From: Candidatus Alistipes faecigallinarum
GTDB lineage: Bacteria; Bacteroidota; Bacteroidia; Bacteroidales; Rikenellaceae
Direction of reading: 5' to 3'
DNA length: 64,000 nucleotides
NCBI GenBank assembly: GCA_019115605.1
Contig: DXDG01000011.1
Location: forward strand, 26,904 to 90,903
The notes below the pieces were generated by a model, which was given only the letters and a program-made list of their open reading frames with translations, ran no database searches and was not told the origin of the DNA. Positions within the stretch are counted from its first letter, which is position 1, and each line of letters begins with the position of its first letter. Of this stretch, positions 34,886 to 43,435 are shown in pieces. The translations under genes and the position numbers were made by a program.

Positions 34886-36640
34886 TCAGAAGTTGCCCTT
34901 GCCGGCCTGATCCCACCACAGGCGCGTACCGGCATTGTCGCCGCTCGTACCGCCCGTTGCCTCGGCGTTGAGCATTCCGATGGCGGCATTCACCGCCTCG
35001 GTGTTCGAGTTGAGTTCGTTCTCGTTGTAGGGCAGACGGCGCGGACCATCCTCGGTGCTGACTACACCGTTGCTCTCGTTCTGCTTGACCAGGAAGAGCT
35101 TCGGATAACCCGTCCGGCGGTACTCGGCCCACGCCTCGTTCGAGAGCGGGAAGAGGGCGATCCACTTCTGCGTGATGATGCGCTGGAGCTTCTCCTCATC
35201 CGTGGCCGCATCATTCCACTTTACGCTCAGGTCGTTCTCGTTCACCGAGTTGTAGCCCGACGTTGCAGGATCTACATAGTCGAGCGGCAGCGACGTACCA
35301 TTGATATAGGCATTGATCGTCTCGTCCGAAGCCAGCGTGCTCCAGTTGTCGGGCAGCGCCTGCTTGAACTCGCTGTATCCCTGCTCGGCAAAGGCGGCGC
35401 GATAGGCATACTGGTTCCGGATCGAGGTGCGGATACCCGTCTCGTAGAGCGTCTGCACGCTCTCGCTGCCCAGATTCCAGCGCAGCTTCGCCTCGGCACG
35501 CAGGAACCACCCCTCGGCGGCGAACAGAATGGGCTGCGGCATCGTGAAGGTTCCGGCCCATCCCGAATAGTTGCTGTACATGTTGGGCTTGCCGCCGATC
35601 GGACAGCCGGCCGGCAGACCGAGATAGGAGGTTCCCGGCTTGAGCTTCTCGCCCGTATCGGGATCGGTCAGATAATCCGACTCGTTGAAGATCTCGAATC
35701 CGTTGTCGTCAGTACCGATGGCCTTGGCTCCGCTCTTGACGATCGGCTTCGTGTTCTTCGTGAAGTAGAGCGGCAGACGCGGGTCGTTGTAGCCCTTGAG
35801 CATCGTTACGAGCGAAGCGTTGGCGCCGCAGTCGCCCCAGTTGAACATGAGCCACATCTCGTTCTCGAAGCCCTTCGAGATGAGGATGTCCGTATCGGTC
35901 AGCACGCCGCCCTGAACGGCCTCGGCCGCATACTGCTGGGCCAGTGCCGGAGCGACCTTCACCATGCGCAGGGCGATGCGCAGCTTGAGCTGGTTGGCCA
36001 CCTGCAGCCACAGCGCGTGGTCGCCGTTGCACCAGATGTCGAAGCCTCCCAGACCGGGCGTCTCCGTGGCAAAGCCCTCGATGGCCTTGTTGAGCTGCGA
36101 GATCATTGTCTCGTAGATCTGCTCCTGCGTATCGTAGGCGTACGAGCCCGGACGCTCGGGAAGCTCGTCGGCGGCAATCACCGACGAATAGGGAACCGGT
36201 CCATAGGTGTCGGTGTAGTTGAGCAGGTTGTAGACCTCAACCACACGCACGACGGCGGCGAAGTCGGGCTGGTTGTTTGTCTCGCACTGACGGATCAGAC
36301 GGCGCGTGTTGTTGAAGATCTTCTGCATGAAGTTCTCGTGCATGCCGCCGCAGTGTCCGCGGTTCATGTTGTAGCGCTGGTTCGTGAAGCCGCCGTTGGG
36401 GCTCTCGAAATAACCGCCGTAGATGTCGATCTGCAGATTCGTCCAGAACTGGAAGAGGTTCTGCTGGCAGGGATAGCTGTAACTCATCGGTGTGGTGAAC
36501 TGCGCCTCGAAGGGAAGATCCTCGGGGTTCACCTCGTAGGGATTGGTGTTCAGCTCCTCGAAATCGCCGGTGCAACTTCCCAACAAAGCGATCGGGAGAG
36601 CCAGTGCGGCGGCGTATCGGATGATATTCTTGAGTTTCAT
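34886..36640 (-). CDS. SusD/RagB-type surface glycan-binding lipoprotein
   Basis: The 584-residue protein has a lipobox ALLGSC (Cys23) followed by TGDFEE, and the SusD-like architecture: an N-terminal region with LNYTDTYGPVPYS, a mid-region with GDHALWLQVANQLKLRIALR, and a late helix FLRAEAKLRWNLG. It resembles the SusD-like-2/RagB branch. It lies 19 nt after the SusC gene and is followed by the two GH20 genes, so it probably binds GlcNAc- or GalNAc-containing oligosaccharides at the cell surface. Confidence 0.92.
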   Translation of the reverse strand: MKLKNIIRYAAALALPIALLGSCTGDFEELNTNPYEVNPEDLPFEAQFTTPMSYSYPCQQNLFQFWTNLQIDIYGGYFESPNGGFTNQRYNMNRGHCGGMHENFMQKIFNNTRRLIRQCETNNQPDFAAVVRVVEVYNLLNYTDTYGPVPYSSVIAADELPERPGSYAYDTQEQIYETMISQLNKAIEGFATETPGLGGFDIWCNGDHALWLQVANQLKLRIALRMVKVAPALAQQYAAEAVQGGVLTDTDILISKGFENEMWLMFNWGDCGANASLVTMLKGYNDPRLPLYFTKNTKPIVKSGAKAIGTDDNGFEIFNESDYLTDPDTGEKLKPGTSYLGLPAGCPIGGKPNMYSNYSGWAGTFTMPQPILFAAEGWFLRAEAKLRWNLGSESVQTLYETGIRTSIRNQYAYRAAFAEQGYSEFKQALPDNWSTLASDETINAYINGTSLPLDYVDPATSGYNSVNENDLSVKWNDAATDEEKLQRIITQKWIALFPLSNEAWAEYRRTGYPKLFLVKQNESNGVVSTEDGPRRLPYNENELNSNTEAVNAAIGMLNAEATGGTSGDNAGTRLWWDQAGKGNF

Positions 36641-36659
36641 AATCTTGTTATCGCTTTTA

Positions 36660-39600
36660 TTAGAAGTTAAGTTTTACGTTCAGACCGAAGCTGCGCGTCG
36701 TGGGCAGGTTGAAGATATCGAAGCCCTGCACGCCGTTGCCCGTACCCATCGAAACGTCGGGATCCATCGGAGCCTCCTTGTAGAAGAAGAAGAGGTTGCG
36801 GGCGATGAGCGACAGGGTCAGGTTCTTGGACTGTCCGAACAGATCGCGGAACGTATAGCCGAACGAAATCTCGCGCATGCGGACGTTCGTGGCGTCATAG
36901 ACGTAATCCTCGTTGTTGTACTGCGAGTTGTAGTTCGTGGCGCCCACCAGGTCGTAGTATTTCTGCACGTCGGTGAAGCGGACACCCTCGCGCTCGACAT
37001 ATCCGCGGTCGCGGGCATCGGCCGTGCGCTGCGATACGCCCCAGCCGTCGAGCGCCGCCTCGGTCATCGAGAGCACCTTGCCGCCGAAGCGGAAGTCGAT
37101 GAGGAAGCCGAGCGAGAAGTCCTTGTAGCGGAACGTGTTGTTCCAGCCCATGTAGACCTTCGAGTTCATGTCGCCGACATACTTCAGATCCTCGAGACCT
37201 TCGCCGCCCAGCACGGGAACCTGGTAGCTGGTGCCGGAGGCCTCGTCGGTTACGGTATTGACCATGAGGCTTCCGTCCTCGTTACGCTGGAGCGTACGTA
37301 CATAGAGGTCGCCGAAGTGGCCGCCCTCCTTGAGGATGACCTGGGCGCCTCCGAAGTTCGAAATCGAGAGACCGTCCTGCAGACCCTCGACCAGCTCGAT
37401 GATCTTGTTGTCGTTGTACGAAAGGTTCAGATCGGTCGACCAGGTGAAGTCGTTGCCGAAGTCCTGGAACCAGCCCAGCGAGAGCTCGAAGCCCTGGTTC
37501 TGCACGTTACCCGCATTGACATACTGCGACTCGTAACCGCTCTCCCACGGCAGCTTGATCGAGAAGAACTGGTTCTTGGTGTTGGTCTTGTAGTAGGTGG
37601 CGTTCACATGCAGGCGGTGCTGGAGGAACTCGCCGTCGAAGCCGACCTCGAACGAATGGGTCTTCTCGGGCTCCAGGGTGCGGAACGGCGTGCTCTTCGG
37701 CGGGGTGATGGCACCCTGCGCACCGAGCGTATAGAGCGGATTGGTCATGTAGGCCGGCACGTCGTTACCCACGATCGAGTAGGAGGCGCGGAACTTGAAC
37801 AGGTCGATGTTGCTGCCCATGTCCACGAAGCGGTCGAGCAGCAGGCTGGCGCCCACCGAAGGATAGAAGAACGAATAGCTGTTCGTAAAGGCCAGGGCCG
37901 ACGACCAGTCGTTACGGGCCGTAACGTCGACGAAGAGACCCTCCTTGTATCCGAACGTCGCCGTGGCGAAGACCGAATTCAGCCGCTTGCGCGTAAGGCC
38001 CATGCTGGCCATGTTGCTGTAGTAGTTGGCCGGGATGAAGATGTTCGGGTACATGATGTTGCCGTTGGGCTTGCCGTCGGTCATCGAGAACTTCGTACCC
38101 TCGGCCCACAGATCGACGTTGTTCGACTGCGTGCGCGTCATGCTGGCACCGGCCGTGGCATTGAGCGAGAAGTCGCCCCACGTATGGTCGTACTGCACCA
38201 GGGCGTCGGCATAGAGCTGCTCGCTGAAGTAGCGGTTGTCCTTCATGCGGCCCATCGAATAGCGGTTGGCCGTCGAGGAGGCGTAGAAGTTGTGCTTGAA
38301 GTTGTCGTCCGCCCGCTCGTAACGCATGCGGCCCGTCAGCGAAAGTCCGTCGATGATCTGGTACTTGACCTGTCCGCCGAACTCGTAGCGGTTGCGCTCC
38401 GAGATGGGTTTCTGGCGGTTGAGGATCCAGTAGGGGTTGTCGAACTGCTCGAGCGACGTGTTCACCCAGTTGTGGATGTTGGCGTTGAGCGAGGCGTCAT
38501 AGATCTCGAAGTTGTCCTTGTAGTAGTTCCAGTCCTCGCCGCGCGGGAAGAGGTAGGCACCCGTCAGCGGATTGTACAGGAAACCGGCTGCCGGCTGGTT
38601 GGTCACATGCTGGTTGACGTACTTGGCCGAGAAATCGACCTTCACGTGGTCGTTGAACAGGTCGAAGCCCACCTTCGAGTTGAGCGTATGCTGCGCATAT
38701 TCGTTCTCGGGAACGATGCCTCCCGACGAAACGTTGCCGTAGGAGAAGTAGGCGCGCAGGTTCTCGGCACCGCCGCTGATCGAAACCGAGTTGTTGGTCG
38801 TCCAGCCCGTCTGGTAGAACTCCTTGGCATAGTTCGGAGCCTTCGACGAGAGCTTCGGACCCCAGCTGTAGGTCTTGTCGCTCGATCCGTAGGTCGTCTG
38901 GAACTCGGGCAGCGAGATCGGGGTCTCGATGGTCGTGTTGCTCGACACGTTCACCGAGATGCGGCCGGCCGAAGCCGACTTCGTGGTAATCATGATGGCA
39001 CCGTTGGCAGCCACGGCTCCGTAGAGCGCAGCGGCCGAAGCGCCCTTCAGCAGCGAGATCGAGGCAATGTCGTCGGGATTGATCGTCGACAGGGCGTCGC
39101 CGCCGTCACGCTCGCCGCCGTAGTTGCTCTTCACCTGGTCGGAGGTGGTGTTCATCATCAGGGGCACGCCGTCCACGACCACCAGCGGCTGGTTCGAGCC
39201 GTTGATCGACTTGTTGCCGCGGAAGAGGATCTTCGAGGAGCCTCCGGCGCCGGTCGAGTTCGGGGTGATCTGCAGACCGGCCGACTTGCCCTGCAGCGAG
39301 TTGATCATGTTGATCGACTTGATGTCGGCCACCTCGTCTCCGCCGACCGTCTCGGCGGCATAGGTCAGCGTCTTCGACTGGCGCTCGATACCCATGGCCG
39401 TTACGACCACGGCGTTGAGCTGATTGGCCGTCTCCTTGAGCAGCACCTCGAGGAAGGTCTGTCCGGCGTAGACCACCTCGTAGGGATCATAACCCACGTA
39501 GGTAACCTGCAGCACCTCGCCGTTCTTCAGATTGTCGAGCCGGAACACGCCGTCCAGGTCGGTCGTTGTTCCGCGCGTCGTGTTCTTCACGACAACCGTA

Positions 39601-39761
39601 GCACCGAGCAGCGGACCCGAAGCATCCTTAACAACTCCCTCAAGGGTTCCATTCCCCGCGTCCTGTGCATACGCACGCAGCGCGGAAGCAGACTCCACTG
39701 CGAACGCCGCCATTAAAAAAGCAACGCAACTGAAGAGTGCTCTTTTTGTAAAATTCCACAT
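36660..39761 (-). CDS. SusC/RagA-type TonB-dependent outer-membrane transporter
   Basis: The 1033-residue protein has a signal peptide (about 1-34, ending near RAYAQ), a carboxypeptidase-D-like domain (about 40-115, EGVVKDASGPLLGATVVVKN), a TonB plug (about 120-270, with ALYGAVAANGAIMITTKS) and the C-terminal barrel ending FGLNVKLNF. It imports the ligand captured by the SusD partner. With two GH20 enzymes downstream this makes a small polysaccharide-utilisation locus for N-acetylhexosamine-containing glycans such as mucin or N-glycans. No dedicated sensor or sigma/anti-sigma pair adjoins it. Confidence 0.93.
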   Translation of the reverse strand: MWNFTKRALFSCVAFLMAAFAVESASALRAYAQDAGNGTLEGVVKDASGPLLGATVVVKNTTRGTTTDLDGVFRLDNLKNGEVLQVTYVGYDPYEVVYAGQTFLEVLLKETANQLNAVVVTAMGIERQSKTLTYAAETVGGDEVADIKSINMINSLQGKSAGLQITPNSTGAGGSSKILFRGNKSINGSNQPLVVVDGVPLMMNTTSDQVKSNYGGERDGGDALSTINPDDIASISLLKGASAAALYGAVAANGAIMITTKSASAGRISVNVSSNTTIETPISLPEFQTTYGSSDKTYSWGPKLSSKAPNYAKEFYQTGWTTNNSVSISGGAENLRAYFSYGNVSSGGIVPENEYAQHTLNSKVGFDLFNDHVKVDFSAKYVNQHVTNQPAAGFLYNPLTGAYLFPRGEDWNYYKDNFEIYDASLNANIHNWVNTSLEQFDNPYWILNRQKPISERNRYEFGGQVKYQIIDGLSLTGRMRYERADDNFKHNFYASSTANRYSMGRMKDNRYFSEQLYADALVQYDHTWGDFSLNATAGASMTRTQSNNVDLWAEGTKFSMTDGKPNGNIMYPNIFIPANYYSNMASMGLTRKRLNSVFATATFGYKEGLFVDVTARNDWSSALAFTNSYSFFYPSVGASLLLDRFVDMGSNIDLFKFRASYSIVGNDVPAYMTNPLYTLGAQGAITPPKSTPFRTLEPEKTHSFEVGFDGEFLQHRLHVNATYYKTNTKNQFFSIKLPWESGYESQYVNAGNVQNQGFELSLGWFQDFGNDFTWSTDLNLSYNDNKIIELVEGLQDGLSISNFGGAQVILKEGGHFGDLYVRTLQRNEDGSLMVNTVTDEASGTSYQVPVLGGEGLEDLKYVGDMNSKVYMGWNNTFRYKDFSLGFLIDFRFGGKVLSMTEAALDGWGVSQRTADARDRGYVEREGVRFTDVQKYYDLVGATNYNSQYNNEDYVYDATNVRMREISFGYTFRDLFGQSKNLTLSLIARNLFFFYKEAPMDPDVSMGTGNGVQGFDIFNLPTTRSFGLNVKLNF

Positions 39762-40281
39762 AAATAATTAGGTTTTGGTTGGACATGAAAAATTTTCCGT
39801 TTTTTAGTTCCATTCGGATCGTTGTCCTTTTTTTATTACGATCCCGACCATAGTTTCTAATTTAAAAGACGCAAACTACCATGGATCGTAAAAATAAAAC
39901 AAGAGCATGAATCCATACTCCAAATATAACATTTTTTTCATTAAAACCAAAGAATTATGCAAATTTGAAAGAGAAAATCTACAACGGCCGAATTGCGCGA
40001 CACGCCGGTTTTGCCATTCGGACCCCATGATTCCGACACGGCGCGACAAGCAACCGGCGCCCTTCATTCGGGACAAACCGCAGGGAACCGGTTCGTTTTC
40101 GAAACCCTCGTTTTGAAATATTTTAAAAATTCAATCCCGCCCTTCCTGAAAGACCTTATGCCGACCGCGCCGTCTTGCCGTCCGCCTTGCGGCGGCCGGG
40201 TCCGCCGGGTCCGAAAGCGCCGCCGAATGCAGCCGGCAGAAGGCGGGGACACGGCCCCGATCCGGAAAAAAGCCGCCGGCA
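39762..40281. other. Intergenic region between the hexosaminidase locus and tRNA-Ser
   Basis: No gene is supported. The part nearest the SusC gene (39762-39970) is AT-rich and contains its promoter, which implies a leader of about 150 nt. The part near the tRNA (40130-40280) is GC-rich and holds nothing I recognise. Confidence 0.6.
39921..39951 (-). promoter_or_regulatory. Promoter of the hexosaminidase locus
   Basis: On the minus strand TTTG (39951-39948), a 19-nt spacer and TATATTTG (39928-39921) match the Bacteroidetes consensus at every defined position. Transcription would start near 39914, giving a leader of about 150 nt before the SusC ATG at 39761. Confidence 0.85.
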
Positions 40282-40313
40282 TTTGCAGAATCAGGAAATT
40301 ATATGTACTTTTG
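40282..40313 (+). promoter_or_regulatory. Promoter of tRNA-Ser
   Basis: TTTG (40282-40285), a 20-nt spacer and TACTTTTG (40306-40313) form a consensus promoter; the mature tRNA begins 11 nt later at 40324. Confidence 0.8.
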
Positions 40314-40323
40314 GGGCGTTTTC

Positions 40324-40414
40324 GGAGAGATGCAGGAGTGGTTGAACTGGCCCGCCTGGAAAGCGAGTAAACATCAAAAGTGTTTCAGGGGTTCGAATCC
40401 CCTTCTCTCCGCCA
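40324..40414 (+). tRNA. tRNA-Ser (anticodon GGA)
   Basis: The acceptor stem is GGAGAGA (40324-40330) with TCTCTCC (40404-40410), followed by discriminator G and an encoded CCA (40412-40414). The anticodon loop CTGGAAA places GGA at 40358-40360. The anticodon stem has one C-A mismatch. The long variable arm (GTAAACATCAAAAGTGTTT region) and GGTTCGAATCC T-loop are typical of class II tRNA-Ser. It reads UCC and UCU codons. Confidence 0.95.
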
Positions 40415-40432
40415 AGAAAGACGGTTGAGGAC

Positions 40433-40469
40433 AAAACGACAGATTTGCAATCTGTCGTTTTCGTTTTTT
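40433..40469 (+). terminator. Terminator of tRNA-Ser
   Basis: AAAACGACAGATT and AATCTGTCGTTTT pair around a TGC loop, followed within 3 nt by six Ts. It lies 19 nt after the tRNA. Confidence 0.88.
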
Positions 40470-40578
40470 GCGGACGGCCCGCCCGAAACGGATTTCGTCC
40501 GCAGTCCGCAAAAATACCAACGGGCTGTGTGGCTGATTGCGTATGATTCTCAATGGCAGCCTCGCAAGGGCATTGCCC

Positions 40579-40598
40579 TTCGAATCCCGCTCTCCGCA
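40579..40598 (+). repeat. Degenerate second copy of the tRNA-Ser 3' end
   Basis: TTCGAATCCCGCTCTCCGCA repeats the T-loop and acceptor end of the tRNA at 40392-40413 with small changes (a 2-nt shorter, altered centre). Such partial tRNA 3'-end duplications mark the far attachment site of tRNA-integrating elements. No integrase is present between the copies, so it would be a remnant. Confidence 0.5.
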
Positions 40599-40605
40599 AA
40601 ACAAT

Positions 40606-40632
40606 CAAAAAGCCGAACCTCGCGGTTCGGCT
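40606..40632 (-). terminator. Terminator of the ECF sigma operon
   Basis: AGCCGAACC and GGTTCGGCT pair over 9 bp around a 4-nt loop; on the minus strand the stem is followed by TTTTTG. It lies 10 nt after the stop codon of the membrane-protein gene. Confidence 0.85.
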
Positions 40633-40641
40633 CGATGCGGG

Positions 40642-41226
40642 CTACTCTTCGAACTCGTTGAGCAGTTCATCGCAGGCCCTCGTATGGCGACGGTATTGCA
40701 GCCATGTGATCACGACGGCGACAAGCGTGTAGGCAATGCCGATCGCGATGATGAGGTTGCGGTTTGCCGAGTTGGCGATGCGTGCGAGAAGCTCCATGAA
40801 GATATAGGCGATCATTGCGATGCAGGGAATGATGCTGACGGCCAGGGCCCGGCGATAGAAGCGGCGGTAGGAGGTTATGGCGCGGGCAACCGTCCGCATA
40901 TCGCCGTCAAGCAGATGGTCCATGCCCAGTTTCCGGTTGATCCAGACCGTGGCGGCGAAATCGGTAATCGTCCACAGCGATACCAGCACACCGAACAGCG
41001 GCGGCCAGCGGGTGGTGATACAGATAATCCAGATTATGGGCAGGGTCAACACATCGAGTATCATGCGATTCCGGATCTCCTTGCTCACGGCCTGCACCGG
41101 GCGGTGTCGCGCCGCCCTGAAAAAACGTTCGTTCAAACGCTCCTGCTGCTTCATCTGCGCTTTGAGCGCCTTGTAATCGGCTTTCAACGCTTCAAGTTCT
41201 TGTCCCATGTTGCGTTCCATATGCAT
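40642..41226 (-). CDS. Membrane protein encoded with an ECF sigma factor
   Basis: I do not recognise the family. The 194-residue protein begins with a charged coiled-coil-like helix (about 5-40, EALKADYKALKAQMKQQ), then has four hydrophobic segments (about 57-73, 75-95, 125-147 and 155-175). It starts 12 nt after the sigma-factor stop codon; ATGs at 41220 and 41208 are alternative starts. Its place in the operon fits a regulator of the sigma factor, but it has no zinc-binding anti-sigma motif or FecR-like domain, so this is inference. Confidence 0.75.
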   Translation of the reverse strand: MHMERNMGQELEALKADYKALKAQMKQQERLNERFFRAARHRPVQAVSKEIRNRMILDVLTLPIIWIICITTRWPPLFGVLVSLWTITDFAATVWINRKLGMDHLLDGDMRTVARAITSYRRFYRRALAVSIIPCIAMIAYIFMELLARIANSANRNLIIAIGIAYTLVAVVITWLQYRRHTRACDELLNEFEE

Positions 41227-41238
41227 ACTTTTTAGTGG

Positions 41239-41718
41239 TTAATCATTTTTTAGCCGCTCCTTGATGCGGACCAACTTGAAAGAGACATTCTTGACCGAGA
41301 TACCCAGGATTTCGCCTATCTCCTCATAGCTCAGGCCTTCGAGCCACAACAAGATGACGCTTCGGTCAACAAGTCCCAACTTATTGATTCGCTGATAGAG
41401 CTGTTTGATCTGCATTCGTTTCTCGAGGTCGCTGTCGGAGCTATCCGATCCCCTCACCGTCATACGCCGGGTCTGCTCGCGCCTGCGTTTGTCGCGGAAG
41501 TTGATGCAGTAGTTCAGCGCCACACGGTAAATCCACGTCTTTATATCGCTGCGACCCTCAAACCCATCGTATCCCTGCCAAAGCCGCAGAAGAATCTCCT
41601 GATGCAAATCATCCACATCCCCGGCATCGCGGGAGAACATGTAGCAGACTGCGTATATCGTCTGTTCATGCTCTTTGACCAGTTTGGAGAATCGTTGTTC
41701 TTTTGTGTTCATCTTCAC
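41239..41718 (-). CDS. ECF-type RNA polymerase sigma factor
   Basis: The 159-residue protein has region 2 (about 10-80, with DVDDLHQEILLRLWQGYDGF and IKTWIYRVALNYCINFRDK) and region 4 (about 105-157, with LSYEEIGEILGISVKNVSFK). It directs RNA polymerase to a specific regulon. The downstream membrane-protein gene is the likely partner. No clear autoregulated promoter is visible upstream. An ATG 6 nt downstream is an alternative start. Confidence 0.93.
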   Translation of the reverse strand: MKMNTKEQRFSKLVKEHEQTIYAVCYMFSRDAGDVDDLHQEILLRLWQGYDGFEGRSDIKTWIYRVALNYCINFRDKRRREQTRRMTVRGSDSSDSDLEKRMQIKQLYQRINKLGLVDRSVILLWLEGLSYEEIGEILGISVKNVSFKLVRIKERLKND

Positions 41719-41900
41719 TTCGTTTACCTATTAGACAGACAACTGCCCGAAAAACTATACGGCAAGCGCAATTTTTTTCAGGATCAAAGCACCGGTCCTG
41801 ACCGGAGACAGTGCTTTCCTGACAGACGGCTCCGGCCAGACAAATCGAGACCGCGGCAACCATGTTTCATGGGCAGAGGGTGCTGCAGGGGCAACAATGC
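41719..41900. other. Intergenic region upstream of the ECF sigma gene
   Basis: No coding sequence is supported. It should hold the sigma-factor promoter, but I see no clean -33/-7 pair, which would be expected if the gene is read by its own ECF sigma. Confidence 0.5.
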
Positions 41901-41929
41901 AAAAGTCCCGGCGGAAAAACCGCCGGGAC
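41901..41929 (-). terminator. Second terminator-like hairpin after the Cys-repeat lipoprotein gene
   Basis: GTCCCGGCGG and CCGCCGGGAC pair perfectly over 10 bp around an A5 loop (T5 on the minus strand), followed on the minus strand by TTTT. It backs up the terminator at 42015-42043. Confidence 0.7.
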
Positions 41930-42014
41930 CCTTGCAATCAATACGAAGACTGTCGGCCGACCCGGGACCGTTCGCCGCAACCGCGCACAACCGGAGGCCC
42001 GGCAACAACGGCAC

Positions 42015-42043
42015 AAAAAAAATCCCTTCCTGCGAGGGAGGGG
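42015..42043 (-). terminator. Terminator of the Cys-repeat lipoprotein gene
   Basis: A 7-bp stem (CCCTTCC region with GGGAGGG, one G-U pair) is followed on the minus strand by a run of eight Ts. It lies 27 nt after the stop codon. Confidence 0.75.
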
Positions 42044-42069
42044 ACAAGCGTTTGGTAGAGGACCGGAGC

Positions 42070-42303
42070 CTACTTCGTGGCCTCGGCAGCGGGAGCAACC
42101 TCGGCAGCAGCCTTCTCGCAAGCCGTCGAATCGCAGTTCTCGCAAGCGGTCGAATCACATGCGGCGGCAGGAGCGGCAGCAGCCTCTACAGCCGTCGTCT
42201 CGGTGGCCTCGCCTTCAGCGGCGGCCTTCGAATTGGCATTGCCGCAGCAGCTAACCATTGCAGCAGCCATCAGAACCACAACAAAAGTAAAGATCTTCTT
42301 CAT
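42070..42303 (-). CDS. Small Ala-rich lipoprotein with a duplicated Cys motif
   Basis: The 77-residue protein has a signal peptide with a lipoprotein-like end (AMVSCC, Cys19 or 20; the -3 residue is atypical). The mature part is about one third alanine and contains CDSTACENCDSTACEK, an eight-residue unit CDSTACEN/CDSTACEK in tandem. Five cysteines in such a short span suggest metal binding or disulphides. I do not recognise the family. It has its own consensus promoter and terminators, so it is a monocistronic gene that may be strongly expressed. Confidence 0.75.
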   Translation of the reverse strand: MKKIFTFVVVLMAAAMVSCCGNANSKAAAEGEATETTAVEAAAAPAAACDSTACENCDSTACEKAAAEVAPAAEATK

Positions 42304-42328
42304 AGTACTTAAGGGTTTTTAGACGCCT

Positions 42329-42360
42329 CAAATATATATATTTCGAATAAATTTTACAAA
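42329..42360 (-). promoter_or_regulatory. Promoter of the Cys-repeat lipoprotein gene
   Basis: On the minus strand TTTG (42360-42357), a 20-nt spacer and TATATTTG (42336-42329) match consensus. The predicted leader is about 20 nt. It lies immediately after the SPOR-like gene. Confidence 0.82.
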
Positions 42361-42371
42361 ATTTTTTTATT

Positions 42372-42845
42372 CTATTTCACAAAATCCCCGATCGAGAGTT
42401 CTTCGCTCTTTACAAAGGCTTTAGGAAAGGTGGCGGAGACCCGCTCCTTGAGGATGATCGCCTCCTCGGTCGTCAGGCAGTTACCGACCGAAACCTTGAA
42501 ATAGGGAACGTCGTATCCCATGTAGGCCTTGACACCCGGATAGGTCTCCGAGAAGAGTTTCATGGCGGCAAAGGCCCCTTCGCGCGCTTCGGGGCCGTTG
42601 TCCGAGAAGATGCAGACGCGGTATCCGGAGACCCGGTCGCGCTGCTCGGCACGCGACGCCTCGGCGACGGCGCGGGCCGCATCACCATACTCCTCGGCAA
42701 TGACACGAACCGGCTCGAAGGAGCGGCCCGGCTGCGATTCGGGCACGGCCAGGCGGCGTTTGAAGGTTTCGAGCGTCTGGGCCGTCGCCCCGGCGACCGC
42801 CACAGCCGAAAACAGCAGGGTAAGCAAGAGAATTCTGCGCATCAT
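42372..42845 (-). CDS. Exported SPOR-like domain protein
   Basis: The 157-residue protein has a signal peptide (about 1-22, ending ATAQ) and a C-terminal SPOR-like domain (about 73-147) with YRVCIFSDNGPEAREGAFAA and VPYFKVSVGNCLTTEEA. SPOR domains bind denuded peptidoglycan glycans. It overlaps the upstream gene by 4 nt (ATGA), so it is the last cistron of a run that also includes ubiE and a LolC/E-like permease gene. Confidence 0.82.
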   Translation of the reverse strand: MMRRILLLTLLFSAVAVAGATAQTLETFKRRLAVPESQPGRSFEPVRVIAEEYGDAARAVAEASRAEQRDRVSGYRVCIFSDNGPEAREGAFAAMKLFSETYPGVKAYMGYDVPYFKVSVGNCLTTEEAIILKERVSATFPKAFVKSEELSIGDFVK

Positions 42846-43432
42846 TCCAACATCTTGATCGAGTTACGAAGGTCGTCGAGCGACAGGTCAAAGGTATTCA
42901 AAAAATCCGAGACGGAGAGCATCTCCCCCGAAATTTTCACGGGCACCATCCCGGCGCGGCCCCGCAGCCGCCAGGAGAGGACAATCTGCGACCACTCCTC
43001 CCCGCGGATGCGGCGTTCGAGGACGTAGAGCGCCATGGGATCGCGCGACTCCATCCGCCAGCGGGTTGCGGCCGCGGTCGACGCGCGGCGTTCGAGGCGC
43101 AGCGGATCGCACAGCCGCAGCGTTCCCACACGGGCCCCGGCATAGTAGATGTCCAGCTCCGCACGCCGGATCTTCAGGACGTGCTTCGTGTCGTTGCGCA
43201 GCGTCAGGTCGAGTTCGAGGCCGACCGAACCGCGCCGCACGAGGCGCTCGACCGACTCGATCCAGACTCCCTGCCGCGGCCCGGTCATCGAGGGGCGGCA
43301 GCCCGACACCGCCAGCAGCAGCACGAGGCAGACCGCCCCGGGGAGCAGCCTCCGCACACGGCGGAGCATGCCCGGCAGCAGCCGTTGCCGGGACGTCATC
43401 TTCGTGGCGGGGCGGTTGTCGCAGCGGATCAT
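42842..43432 (-). CDS. LEA-type (WHy-like) lipoprotein
   Basis: The 196-residue frame encodes a lipobox LLLAVSGC after a basic N-terminus; the true start may be the ATG at 43396 or 43369 rather than 43432. The mature part is a beta-sandwich with VERLVRRGSVGLELDLTLRN and KIRRAELDIYYAGARVGTL, the pattern of LEA-14/WHy-type domains in Bacteroidetes. Function is unknown. It starts 3 nt after ubiE and overlaps the SPOR gene by 4 nt. Confidence 0.75.
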   Translation of the reverse strand: MIRCDNRPATKMTSRQRLLPGMLRRVRRLLPGAVCLVLLLAVSGCRPSMTGPRQGVWIESVERLVRRGSVGLELDLTLRNDTKHVLKIRRAELDIYYAGARVGTLRLCDPLRLERRASTAAATRWRMESRDPMALYVLERRIRGEEWSQIVLSWRLRGRAGMVPVKISGEMLSVSDFLNTFDLSLDDLRNSIKMLE

Positions 43433-43435
43433 GGG

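Noticed and set aside
40374..40604. 76-codon minus-strand frame crossing tRNA-Ser
   Set aside because: It is antisense to the tRNA, a well-known source of false hypothetical proteins, ending in the tRNA-derived LAERRGFEPLKHF.
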